Assembly (NCBI RefSeq): GCF_037975245.1
Contig: NC_092575.1
Location: 26,376,841-26,440,840, forward strand
Reading direction: 5' to 3'
Length of the DNA stretch: 64,000 bases
Source: Apostichopus japonicus
Lineage: Eukaryota > Echinodermata > Holothuroidea > Aspidochirotida > Stichopodidae
In this document: one piece after another, positions 43,118 through 55,787 of the stretch
Layout of the letters: every line of letters begins with the position of its first letter
Position numbering within the stretch: the first letter of the stretch is position 1
Made by a program: the position numbers and the translations under genes
Notes under the pieces: generated by a model
Database searches by the model: none
Seen by the model: only the letters and a program-made list of their open reading frames with translations
What the model was told of the DNA's origin: nothing

Positions 43118-46100
43118 ATGGAAAATATACGGTGAGCAAACAACTTGGGCCTACACATGTATGGCGATATATATAATCAAAAATAAGAATCATAATAAGA
43201 ATTAAAAAAAAAAACAGGCATAGGTTTGCGTGTCATCTTCAATTTGTAACAGAGAATTAATGTTTAATTTTAAGGGACATTCCGTTGACAGTGTGATAAG
43301 CACAAATGTTGACAAATAATGTCCTGAATGTTGCAAAAGCCAATTTAGTTTCTCGTCCTACCTCTTTATGACATGCTCGACTCAGAATTGCAATTAGGAT
43401 GTTCTCCGCTTCTTATAAACAATAAATTGATGATTTCTTTGTTTATAAAATCATATTTTCGGATAAAAATAATACGTCGCTCAATATTGTTGCTCTCCCA
43501 AGAACAGTAATGCAACAGAGTTAAGGTGAGTATTTTGTCACAGACAGGATCTTTCAACATAATACTACAATGTTGCAATAGAAGAACCGTAACAAAATTG
43601 AAAAACATAACGTGTTTAAGTTAATTAAATATTTTAATGATCTCAATTTACTTAAATCAAACTTGGAGTTTCAATTATTTTCTTCTCAGCTGTGTTATAT
43701 GGATCTCTATCATTGCGTGTGCTTGTACCTTTGTACCAGTTTCTTGTGAGTAATTGAATAATCATTTTCCTAATTTGGTCATTAAATAATTGGTTTACAA
43801 ATTGTCAAAATTTGTATTTCGTTGTAAGGTTTTGAATAATTGAAATTATTGTCATTAACAATTTTTATATTGAACTCTTTCAATTTACATTGAATGGTTT
43901 GGTATATTGCCATATACCCTTTCTGTCCTATTGTTTTTGTTGTTGTACATTAATGAATTATGGCACGTGATTGGTTACGTGATATGTTGCTTCTTTGTCT
44001 TAAGTACGTCATCACTTCATCCATTCCAACAAACTGATGATGAGACAACCATGAATGAAGTACATATCTAAACGGTTCACGTAGGGGCGCTATTTGTAAT
44101 TATCAGTCATGTTGTACACATTGTCGTCAAGGGTGTAGGCCTACGGAAGTAAATGTAGCAAGAAACTTCGTGCGTTAAACTAGTTTCCACAATTTTTAAA
44201 TGTACAGTAATATACTTCGGGAACACACTCTTCAGTATTTTCTTACATGATGAGTGGGGGGGGGGGGGGGTGAGGGTGAGGGGTGACATACACAAAATCT
44301 GCCCATCTGAATCATTCAACCCTGTTAAAAATTAATCAACATTTTCTTGTTGATTTGTTTATTTGTAGGTCACAATGACAATGAAGCACCCAGTGCCAAG
44401 TACAAGCGAGATCCTTATGCGGTGTTGGCTCGATTTGCTTCCGATGAACTGTCCATTCATAGCCGAAAACGTCGGCAGCTGGTGGACTCTGTACTCGATA
44501 TTACATATCAAATTGAAGATCTCAGCATAACCTATTTGTACCAGGACGTTACCACTCCTGATCCAGCACAAATTCAGTACCTGTACGTTTATTTAATTTC
44601 TTCAAAATTCGACGGGTTGTTAGTAGATGAGTTTCCCTGCTCTTAATCGTATTGCTGCTTCTTGGATAAATATTTGCCACCTCCCCTCCCCTCCCACTCC
44701 CCTTCCCTCCCCTCCCACTCCCCTCCCCCTTGCCACGATGACTAACATTTATAAACCTCAAGCCCAAGATGATCCCTAAGTGCGATTATCCAAGTAGTTT
44801 CCCATAGTTTAGGAGGAATCTGACCAGGGCTAGTGGGAGGGACAAGGAAACTGGATACTTGCATTGCTATTTTGTATATGAAAAATACAATTGTAACCAT
44901 TAATTACCTTCAACTCGTGGGTAAATTTATTGGTGGAGGCATTTATCGATTTTATATTCCATGGGTAAATGAAGTTAGCAAACCTGGTTCACCAAATCAA
45001 GTTTGCCATGACTTCACTGAAGTGAAAATTTGACAAAATAATCTCTTCTCTCTGCCTCATCACATTTCTCCTGAAATAGCTATAATTCTTCTTAACCCCT
45101 TAAACACGGAAAAACTATCATTTGCATGGTAAACCCTTATTCCGCACTGTCAAATTTCAATGTGAACGTTTCAAAACACCGCATGTAGAAAAATTAAAAT
45201 CGATGAAAACTTTTGGGATTTTTGTTCGATGACAATAGTGAAGACAAGTACAAGAGCATGAGCAAGGTTCAAATGATATCAACAACTGCAAAGGAAACGG
45301 CGAGAACGAAAAGATGGTGAAAGTCGACGATAACGATGGTAATTGAGACGACAAGACAAAGACGGGAACGAAGACGGCGACGGCAACGGCGACGACAGGA
45401 ACACAAGCACGAGTAAGATAAGGACCAACAGCGAAAGCAACAACAGCGGTAACAGTACGGTTGCCAACGACAACGAACATACTGTCACAACTGATGAAAG
45501 TGACGAAAGACGACTGCCACCTCCATACAATGATGACGACGAGAGCAACGACGACGGCGGTGACGACATGAGGAAGATTACGACTACAACAAGTGACGAT
45601 AATGACAATGGAAAATGACGACAATGACTACTGTGACGTCATCGAATAGAGAGAAAAACAATTGAATGGAATTTAGGTATCAATGATAAACAAGAGCGAC
45701 AATGGGTGCACAAATGGGTAAAATGGAAAATTCTACGTATAAAAAGTATGAAGAAAAACATTAACACGGACATAACTGCATTATAGTATATTCCATTTTG
45801 CTTTAATTTACCCTCCCCCCTTTTTTCTTGTTATAATTTTGTAGAGAATCATACTACGCCGTGTTGACTACAGAATATTGTTTCTATAACCGACTGAATG
45901 ACGACGTTAATTATGCTTTAAATCCAAACGGATGCATATCCGGTAAATACCGAAAATTCGATGGCGAGTGTAACAACATAGGCAATCCTCGTTGGGGAAG
46001 CTCAGACTATCCTTTTCGTCGGTTGCTGGATGCCGTATACACTGATAGTAAGTATTACCAGGGGCGGACTGGGTCGTAAAACCGGCCCGGGAATTTTCCA

Positions 46101-49100
46101 CATAGACCGGCCCATTATTCATTGATATGCTACTTGCATAGTGATCGCCGTCCTGGGGGAGGGGTCTAATGGGAGGGGGTGTCCCCCTCCCCATTTAGAT
46201 TTTTTTGAAGTTAAGTAATGCCTAGATGCAAAATGGTGCTATATTTCTCAATTTTGTAGGTTACAATAATCCTTTAAAAATGACCCCAAAAATAATTTTC
46301 CGGAAGCAAAATGAACATGAGTAAACTGAGAAAAGTTAAGAACGTAAACAAAAATAGACAAAAATATATGTTTTAGACTGGATTTTATTTAGTTTTTCAA
46401 GCATTTCTTGACAACATGCTTGAAAATTAAAACAAAAAACCTAAAAAAAAAATCCATTAGCACGGACGGGTTGCCAATAGCAGGCTCTTTTGTTACTAAC
46501 TAACGGACTAACTAACTAACATGGTGATTTCATGAGCTGATTTCCACAGTTAAAAATATATTTCTACACAGCCCGTCTGTATTCTATTAACTACTGTGAA
46601 AATGGGCTGTATTTTTACCAAGCTCCCAGCCCACTGGCTCACCGGGCCACCAGCCTACCGGGAATTGCCCAAGGGCCCGAATGCCCGATTCGCGTTTGAA
46701 TCGTGCTAAGTTGAATTATATAAATTTGTCATCTCACATTAAACAAGAAACATTTAATTCAAGTTAGAATATACTTATAGATAACAATATATTTATAATC
46801 ATCAATTACTTATGCCCTCTTGCAGAAATATACACCCCTGCTCCCTTCTCGGTGTCGGCTCGAACTGTCTCTCTGGCCTTTGTTGGACACGATGAGATAT
46901 ACGATGAATATGGTGCATCTGAATTGGTAATGCACATGGGCCAGTTTATCGATCACGATTTAGCATTAACACCACATCTCGAAGGTAAGCCTGCTCTATA
47001 TATCACCACTATATACACATGAGACTCAATACAAAGTAAACTACTTCGAAAATGAGCAAAGATGGACTATGTATTGACTGGAATGGGATTTTAATCGGTG
47101 GCCTCATAAGTTACGAGTCATGGGTGCCGTGAACCACTGAGCTATCCAGTTTAATTAGTTGGTGGCGATCCCTATGTTACGTATCTTTGATACGGGGATC
47201 AAATTTCAGAAGATACATTGTAAACAGGGATTATATCCTAGTTCCATTCTATAGAAAATTTGAAACAAATTTATATTGAAACTTTTCATGGTCCCTTAAC
47301 CTTGAAAGGGGTGGAGGGGTGGGGGGAGGCTTGAATTCGAATGCCCTTGGAACGTCCCTCATCTACCTGATGGATATTCGGACAAAGGCTTTGAGGGTGA
47401 CTTCCTCAAATGGCTTCTTACAGTTGTGACGTATATGACCATAATTTGGTTTTCTGGCATATTTGGGGGAATAGTGGGGGAATAGTGGGGAATAGTGGGG
47501 GAATAGTGGGGAATGACGATTACCGTATCTATAGTTTTCATGCAGACAGCATTCCTTTCCTAACTCTGTTCATTCCCACCTAATGTTATGACGCCTGTCA
47601 TTTTTATGTTTCAGCTGATTGTGGCTGTGACGAAACACGTGAGTGTCTCCCGATCACGTGCGAAGATGAAGACGATCCAGTATGTCAGAAATACGGATGC
47701 GTGAAATTCGCAAGATCAAGGCCAGTTATCGAAGTACAATATGCCTGTGACGTCACAAGCGTAGGAACTCATTGCAGGACTCATCCAAATGCTATCACGT
47801 CCTTCCTTGACGCATCTAATGTATATGGGAGTTACGAGGTGACAGCGTCTGAACTTAGAACACACGGTAGGTATAGTAAACTGATTTATATAGCTGCCTT
47901 TTTGCGTTTCGAGTTGAGTTCTCTAGTTTTGCCTTTCAACGCCATTTGGTAAAGGTCTAAAGGATCACCTTGTCACATTGTCCTAATCACTCTTATTGGC
48001 ATTAGAAATCATGAAAATAGCTGCACCTCCCGTGAAACTCCATCAAAGATTGACCGTTTTACAAGTCTTTTTTAATTCTTCTTTTATTTTTGAATCAACA
48101 TTAGCTAGTTATGCGCATTGATGATGTAAAGGGAGTGGTTTTCTGTTATGTTAACCCTTTAATTTCACAACCTCCGTTTCAAGGACACCGAACACAAGTT
48201 TGTGGCGTAACGTCAGTTTTTGAAATATTTTGATGCACCTTGAAAAGAGGAACATCACTTTATTCAAATGATATATGTGAGCTTGTAATTAGGGGTTAAC
48301 TTATTAAGGGATAAAACGTCATAGTTAACACATATTGAATGAGTTGCCTATATTTCAAATGTATATATCGTGTAAACGAAACTAAGAGTTTTCGAAACAT
48401 TTCAGCGTATTTTGAATGAGTTTATCACACACAATAAATATACTGAATATGGAGCAAATTGGGTAGGTGTACGTAGTATACTTTAAATGATGTAATGGTA
48501 ATACATTGTAAACAGTTTACTTGAGGCAAACACTGATTTATGTATTACCATAGCTCTTTGTACTGCTCTTCAAGAAAAGATTTAATAGTCTGCTAGACTA
48601 CTTAGTCCAGTCACTTTAATTGATGATCCTTCGATATTTATAAAGGGGTTTTTCTCAACAAAAAAACTGTAACATTAACTGCAGTATGTTTTGAAGGTCT
48701 ACGTCATATCGAATGGTTTGCGTTTCTAGAGTCACCGTTTAAAGCAATGGTAAAATGAAAATACAATTTGTAATTTTAATTTTTAAAAATCATCAAACAA
48801 GGATATTTCCCTTTGATGCAAACATAAAAAGGTTTTCAAGCAAAACGTTAAAACTTAACCATAAATGTCGAGGAAACATAACATTCTGCTTCGGAGAACA
48901 CTTTCTTACTCGTTCATTCAAACCACTGTTACCACATAAATCTCTAACAGTGCCATAGAGGGGTATGTAGGTACGAGCAAATGTAACATGATTTGGTAAA
49001 ATATACCATTTGTGTTATGATACATCGGTAGGATATTTAAATATCCAACACTGCCTTCGCTGTCAAATATTGTATAATTTGGTTAAAACTACCCACAATC

Positions 49101-52100
49101 CATCGATTGTCTTGCTAAAAACTAGTCTTTAATTTCCCTAGACACATTTAAATGTAATAAGTAAAGCATGTAACAATGATATTTTCTTTACTTTAGAGGG
49201 TGGGTTGTTGTCCTTACAAGAGGATCCAAACGACGAAGGACACATTCATCTTCTTCCGAACGACGAGGAAAACAGAGAATGCTCTCATAATAACGATAAA
49301 TTCTGCGGTAAAGGAGGCGACATTCGCGCCGCCGAACAACCCGTCTTAACATCGTTGCATACACTCTTCGCCAACCAGCATAACCGAATCGCCAAAGAAC
49401 TTGGCACTCTTCATGGTTGCTGGGACGACGAAGCCCTCTTCCAAGAGTCACGGCGTATCAACACGGCGCTAATGCAGAAAATCGTTTACGGAGAATGGTT
49501 ACCATTGGTGATCGGACAAAAGGCAATGGAGAAATACAATTTGGGTTTGTGGCAAAATTACGTAGGTTATGACGACACGGTGAGTTGAGAAAATGATTGT
49601 TGGGCAAAGTGGTTGGGAAAAGAAAGTAAAATCTCTAAAACGTTTGATAAAGCTTTGCTTGATCGATATAGACACTGATTAAACGATTTCCCACCCTAGA
49701 TTCTTAAAATAAATATTCCATATCACAGGTAACAGCTTCCTGCTATAATCCTATAGTCGTTCGCAGGGGCGTCAATCCGATTTGAAACGTGGGGGGACGT
49801 AATCGATTCGAGTATTCCGGCCGTAAGTACTATCTAAGCGGAGCGTCACCATCGGTTGGCGCGCAGCGTACCAAGAAAATTTCAGATTTGAATACCTGCC
49901 AGATCGCTGGAGATGGCACTTGCCAGGCTGGATAGCAGCCATCTAGTTGCGTGATATCGGGTGAAAATTACAAATTCGTCACTCAGGAAATCTGCAATAA
50001 AGTTCATGCGACCTTCATTTTTGGTGGATTATGTCTTTTATTAGTGATTCCAATTGACATGAACATCAGAACCCAGTGCAAGTTGACAAATGATGCGGCG
50101 AACTGGAACCCCAGCCCCATTATGCCCTATGTTTGAGGATAGAACACCCCTCAATTGTTCGAACCCATGACAACTAACAATCTGTGAATAAATTTTATCG
50201 TCAGACTTAGAATAGGTCCCATGTGAGTGGTGGCTAAAGTGATGAAGGCATCCAAATAAATCAGTGGTTGTTCGTTGGAGTCCTCACGCAAGTTACCTCG
50301 GTTGCTAGGTGGATCTGCATCTGGTAATCGGGTGAATTCTGGTCGAAGCGTACTATGTAACCACCGTGTACCCAGGAACGTAGCTAAGGCCTGATGATTG
50401 AGGGGGGGGGGGGGTGTAGTGGCTGAAAATCCAACTGGATGGGTTTAAGCCAGAAAATTCCGACTGCTGCTTTGTACCCCCACCCCCCACCCTCGCGCTA
50501 CTCGTCAACGATACGGTCACTGTCAGTCAGACACCCAATCTTTCGCGACTGCACATTTGTTCCGAACTTTTTTTCGATACATTTGTACCCACTGGCACTC
50601 ATTTCACAAATGTATTAGCCCCCCACCCCAACCAAATATTTTTGTGAAATTTCGGGCAAAATGCTGATAAATTTTCGGGCACCTACTGAAAGAAAGATAA
50701 TTTGCAATGTGTTTTTCAGTAGTTAAACTTATACTATTATTACCATTAATATTGTAACGACTTTCAAATAATTCTAACCAATATGGAAGGGTAATAAGAC
50801 GGAAATGATTGTATGCTATTTGCATGCGATGTTAAAACCGATGCATGTCTATATGATATGCATTAACATGATGAACGCGCGCGCGCGTAGCGCGCGAAAA
50901 ATTTTGGTTATATTTTTCGGGCAAGTCGTTACAACCCCCCAAATCAAATTGGCTCCTACGCCTATGACGGTAGTTTTATTAGGCATTTTTTAATTGGAGT
51001 ATTGAAAATCATACGAAGTTTTGTACGGTGGAGTATAAGAATTGCGAGATACAATTTCTCAAAGTGGCAAGGAAAACGTGGTAAATATGACAGATTAAAG
51101 GTAAATTTTGACCGACATTTTTCAATTTTTAGGTCATGCACAATCACAGGAATAAATGAATATGCCTAGATAAACTAGAGTGCGACAGTCGGAAATTTCG
51201 ACTGTCGCACTCCAATTTTCCAACTATCGTCAGTTTGACCAAGTTTGGGGTGAGACACTCACACACCCCCCTCTAGCGACGTCCCTGCGTGTACCCAGTG
51301 TTCTCACTGTGGAGTAAACTCCGGTATCCCTCAACAACAAAGGTAACATGGGATGCGCTGCCACGGAATATGCTCCCTATTTCATTTCCCCAATATTAGG
51401 GAACGGGCACCGTCTTTGAAACACCATCTACAACTAAACAACCACTATGTACAAGCTTTGGCTCTAGCTATGAAGTGTTGTCTCTTATGATAATGACGGA
51501 GCGCACTAATTTTCAACTGGAATCGCCCGAAGATGCGGCGTCTGTAATCCGAGGAACCAACGAACTTAACTCCTCAGGCTTCAATTGGGCTAGACGTTCG
51601 CGGTGAATATAGCACACCATCACATGGTTCAGCCTCTGTTGAGTCATGGTGCTCCGTAGCCATGTCTTCAAACGCCTCAAAGCACTAAAAGATCTCTCGG
51701 CTTCCGTCGAACTGGCGGAGGAGACGAGGAGCAACCACTAGAGAGCTTCGACTTTACCAAACATAGCCCGTACCGCTGGATTCATCAACTTGAATATTTG
51801 TCTATACCCTTCAACCGACAACAACTGGAACTGGCCTCGAAAGAAAGGCAGACTAAGCTTAAGATTGTCGGAGAGCTCAGGGTACCAACTCACGAGATCT
51901 GGGTGGAATTCTCCATTCAGCAACATTGAGTGATATTCGATGATATGAATCCTGAGATGTGTAAGTCCTAACCAAATAGAGACGCGACATTACTCTTTTT
52001 CCAAATGTGTGGGGGGGGACATCTGATATTGTTTCCCCCACCCATCGAAATGTGGGGGGACGTGTCCCCCCGTCCCCCCTGGATTGACGCCCATGGTCGT

Positions 52101-55100
52101 TCGGCACAAACCGTCACAAATGGGTAAATTTTAACCCGATTTATGTGAAATTTAGTTAAGATTGTGGATTTAGAGTATGTAGTGAATATTGTTATTTTTC
52201 GAGAAAACAAATAAAAACTGATTAACTGGCTTAACTGATACTTGACTTTCTACGGTAAGAAAATAGGTTGAAAAGATAAATGGTCTCAGGGCAAAAGAAA
52301 AAAAAGAAAGGAAAAAAGGAGAGATTTTAGTCTACAGTCCAAAGTTCTCATATACGGTACTTCGTTAAGTAAATATTCTAAGAAACTAAGCATAATAACA
52401 TATATATTACCACATTACTGCAATTGTCGATATTTCTTTTCGTTATACTCTCGCAGGTGAATCCAACTATATTCAACGAATTCGCTACTGCATTTTTCCG
52501 TTTTGGCCATTCGATGGCACCAGAAGTTCTGAAACGTGTCGATCCGACATGGGCAGATATCCACGATGATATTGCTCTGAAAGAAAGTTTCTTCAACGCC
52601 TCCGTTTGTCATGATCTCGGAAATGGCGGGGTTAATTCCTTAATTTTGGGAACTTTGGATCAGCCTCTTCTAGCCATCGACAGGCACCACAGTAGATCAA
52701 TTCATAAACATCTCTTTGAAAATTTCGAGTAAGCTTTGAGTTATTTCATTCTTTAGTTCTGTTGTGTTTCGTAATTATTCTCTGTCCATGATGTAAACGG
52801 CCGTTTCAAGATGTTATTATAGGGATGGGTAAACTCCTTTATGATTAATGATATAAATTGCTGAATAATGCATTCGTTATATGTGTTTTTATTTGGTTGT
52901 AACTTTGTATACTACCAAACCCATGGGATACGTGACAACGTTAACACTGTCATGATCATACCTTTACAGTCTCGATGTGAAGTTACTGCAAGGGGTCGAG
53001 AGCGGATCAAGTTGCACCCTTGCAGGTTCTATCAAGGGCAAATTTTCTGAAAAAAGTACCCCTCATCTAATCAAAAGGAGGTTACACCCTCAGTTCAACT
53101 CCGCCCTTCCCCACCGCACTTTAAGTAAATCAAATTTTGGCTGTATGTCAATAGCATGCTTAACAACTATAGCTTTATCCTCCTATTTTCATTTTCAGAG
53201 ACTTCGGTTTAGACTTGGTTGCACTGAATATTCAACGTGGACGAGACCACGGATTACCCGGTTACATTAAATACCGCGAATATTGCGGTTTTGGCACCGT
53301 TACATCGTTTGAAGATCTCGATGCTGTAATGGACGAGAAAGCATGGGCAGCCTTAAAAGATGTTTATGAGTGAGGAAACTTCTCTTTTGTTTTGATATTC
53401 TTAGACAGAGAAAAATACCAATTAATTAAGGTGCCAGCAGGCATGATGAAAATTGAAGATAAAAGTGAGGTTGGTAAGAGGAAAGGGAGGGCCGGTTAGG
53501 TCGAATAAGGCAGAGGTGGTGGAGGGTTGGGGTAGGGGAGGGGAGGGGAGGGGGAGGGGAGTGGAAGGGGGGGGACTGGAGAGCTAATAGGTAGGACGTG
53601 GCGAAAAAGGCGAAACGGTCTGTGAGTGCGAACGTGCATATATAGATCATTAACCCTTGTTTGGATCTTATCTTTAAACATTTTGTTAGGAAACATTCAT
53701 GTAGTGACTTTATATGTGTTTCACTACACTGTATACCAGAACTCGTAGTCCATATAAGCACAGCATGGTTTCCAATGAGACATGACAACGTGTCATGATC
53801 ACCCAACAGCATCATACAACCAGGGGGCTGAGATGGGGGAGAAGCCTTGAGCCTCAGAGGCCGAAGGGTCCAGCTTAGAATATGGTACACGCAGCACAAT
53901 AATTAAACCATCCACCCTCACAAGAAAGAAAAAAAAGAATTGAGTCTGGTCATAACCCTTGTCTACAGCCTGGTTGCTCGCTTTTGGGGGCCCCATCCAT
54001 ACTCGTTGGGCCTTGGGCCCCAAGGTCATCATTACGCCGCTGAACAACAAGTCACGTGGCCGTGTATTCTGACGTTATACATGTAATATACGAAAGGTTA
54101 TTGATTTACAAATTCTGTTATACAATTTCGGATTTAATGTTATAACCCTTTTCATTATAACTACGCATATTGCTGCATCTCAATATTTTGCAGTTCCGTA
54201 GAAGAAGTTGAACCGTTTGTGGGAATGCTGGCCGAGAAACATTTGCAAGGGGCGCTTGTCGGTGAAACTCTAGCATGCATACTCGGGACTCAGTTTCAAA
54301 ACCTCAAATATGGCGATCGCTTCTGGTTCGAGAATGACTTTACAGCTGGTAAGTGGCTACACTGTGATTCTTGAAGGGTCTGGTTCGAATCTCTCCATGA
54401 TTAATTAGCCGTAGTAAGTGTCTATTTCTTTTAATCAACCGTAGTGAGAGTCAGTTACTTTTAATCATGCGTCAGATTCTTAACTCCAGAGTTATGGACG
54501 ATATATTGTACAAATTGCCACAAATTGATGTTATTTATTCCTCTACGATGTATGGTTGTGACATTCTACTCATTTGTGGTTTGCTTTAAAGAAACATGTG
54601 ACTTTTTCTAATCACATTAATGTGACATTTCATTTAATGCATTGCTTGCCTTAATTGTTGTTAAATATAGAATCAGTAAACCTTGAGTACTGCACTTTCA
54701 TAACATCGTGTGGATCATATTTTGTGGAAATTCCATTCTAAGTAAAACTATTTTTTATGTTCTTATCCCCCAATATCCTCTCTCGCCTCGTAGAGCAATT
54801 GGCAGCCATTAAGAAGGTGACCATGTCACGCGTAATCTGCGAAAACGTCTTTGTCGAGAAAATCCAGCCAGCCGCATTCAAAATGCAGAGCGAGGAAGCA
54901 TCGGAGAGCGGGTAAGTTATATATTGTATAAGACATATGAGAGCAATTAATTTGTTGATAAAAAAATATTCAGTCCCAAAAAGTGAGAATTTGCAAAAAT
55001 TGAGAGTTTTCATAGCGATCTACCTCTAGATAATTGATTTCCAACTTGCTCCACGGAGTGAATTCCGTCAAATGTAACCAGTGCTGGGTGTGAGATGGGG

Positions 55101-55787
55101 CCATTGGAGCCACCGCGGTTTCATTTACGGGCTCATATTTATCGGGGGAAGGGCGGGGTGAGGGGGGGGGGAGGGTAAAAATCGCCAATCAAAATCGCCG
55201 TCGTAGAAATATTAGCGACATCATCCATATTGTACAAGCACCCAGTTTGGAAAATTTGCCTATATTGTACTGCCATGTACCGCTTCAATAGTCTTATTCG
55301 CCCGGCTGGATATTGGAGATTTTTTTATACGTGATAACCAATGATAATGTAAGGATTAATCAAGTCTTCGTTAGAGTGATCATTGTAGAGTATCTCAAAT
55401 AGCGAATTTTCAATGCTTTCCTTGCGAAAGCAAAAGTTTGTTAGGTAGCATAGAGATGTGAGGATTCGCAGAACCTTGATCATTTACCTCAACAAATTAT
55501 TGTTCGAACCTCTTTTTATTCAAAACAAAGTCTTTCCCCCAAGAAATGATCTGCAGCCCATGTTTCAGTAACAGGAATCTGTATTGTCTTCTTGTTGTTG
55601 TTGACATATTTGTATCTTCGTCAACAATAGTGTACATTTCTATGAAATGATCAACACCGAAGCCTACCCGGATGAAGCCGGCCGACTCAACAAGTTTGTC
55701 AACAACCGCGTGTCATGTGACAACGTTGACGCCATACCCAAGCTAGACTTGTCAGCTTGGGAGGATGAAATCCCCAAAACAGTTTAA
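43118..55787 (+). CDS. Secreted animal haem peroxidase (MPO/peroxinectin/ovoperoxidase type)
   Basis: Uses H2O2 to oxidise halides or phenols; presumed secreted. Coding exons: 43118-43131, 43690-43745, 44369-44582, 45845-46047, 46826-46984, 47615-47866, 49197-49579, 52457-52728, 53199-53369, 54194-54348, 54794-54911, 55631-55787. Phases agree; 717 residues. Residues 1-24 form a signal peptide; a basic SRKRRQL site near residue 60 could be a propeptide cleavage. Catalytic residues by comparison with human MPO: distal His206 in GQFIDHDL with Gln202 and haem-linking Asp205; calcium ligands Asp207 and TSFLDAS (277-283); catalytic Arg343 and haem-linking Glu346 in GDIRAAEQP, with Gln347 where MPO has its sulfonium methionine; proximal His445 in FRFGHSM; Asn528 in [13 protein letters not shown]. 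So a normal, probably active enzyme, more like EPO/LPO than MPO at the third haem link. Stop at 55785-55787 is followed at once by G|GTAAAT, perhaps a 3' UTR intron. Confidence 0.95.
45200..45620. repeat. Purine-rich imperfect trinucleotide tract in a peroxidase intron
   Basis: GAC, GAA and AAC triplets dominate, giving a 91-residue Asp/Asn/Thr-rich plus frame at 45343-45618 and Ser/Val/Leu-rich frames on the other strand. It lies wholly inside the intron 44583-45844, and the flanking exons join in frame without it. Confidence 0.6.
46059..46690. mobile_element. DNA-transposon MITE in a peroxidase intron
   Basis: Begins CAGGGGCGGACTGGGTCG 11 bp inside the intron. Its left CCGGCCCGGGAATT and right ACCGGGAATTGCCCAAGGGC are subterminal inverted partners. 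The outer right end (GCCCGATTCGCG) is degraded and no target duplication is clear. Family hAT-like by its CAGGGGCG end. Confidence 0.6.
47988..49196. other. Peroxidase intron 6, no further feature
   Basis: AT-rich intron DNA. I see no exon-like block, transposon end or tandem array in it. Confidence 0.5.
50373..51287. mobile_element. hAT-type element nested inside the hAT transposon
   Basis: 915 bp flanked by CGTGTACC at 50365-50372 and 51288-51295. Ends CAGGAACGTAGCTA and TAGCGACGTCCCTG are imperfect inverted repeats. It contains a G-run beside the left end and a family B MITE remnant (50681-50966). Confidence 0.88.
50681..50966. mobile_element. Degenerate family B MITE, third nesting level
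   Basis: Shares ATAATTTGCAATGTGTTTTT, GATTGTATG, GCATGCGATGT, CGATGCATG and a GCGC palindrome with 37081-37387 and ends CTCCTACGCCTATG. The left inverted end is missing. Confidence 0.75.
51513..51926 (-). pseudogene. hAT transposase C-terminal dimerisation region, broken
   Basis: Two minus-strand frames, 51926-51738 and 51734-51513, join in the same frame across one TAG stop (51735-51737). The second holds the hAT dimerisation hallmark [20 protein letters not shown] and a TQQRLNH motif, as in ZMYM-like hAT transposases. The catalytic core and BED/zinc-finger region are absent, so it cannot be an active enzyme. Confidence 0.85.

Larger units (their letters stand above)
49764..52095 (-). mobile_element. 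hAT transposon remnant with perfect 8-bp target duplication
   Basis: 2332 bp flanked by GTCGTTCG at 49756-49763 and 52096-52103. Ends CAGGGGCGTCAATCC and GGATTGACGCCCATG are inverted with one mismatch. It carries a broken hAT transposase C-terminus on the minus strand (51513-51926) and a second element nested at 50373-51287. Its left arm shares text with the family A MITEs (CTATCTAAGCGGAGCGTCACC, CCAGATCGCTGG). It sits in the peroxidase intron 49580-52456, antisense to the gene. Confidence 0.93.

Noticed and set aside
45343-45618. 91-residue Asp/Asn/Thr-rich frame
   Set aside because: It lies in a low-complexity purine tract inside a peroxidase intron; the neighbouring exons join in frame without it.
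53800-54060. GGGCC-rich block in a peroxidase intron as another MITE
   Set aside because: It resembles transposon DNA but I could not find a convincing pair of inverted ends or a target duplication.
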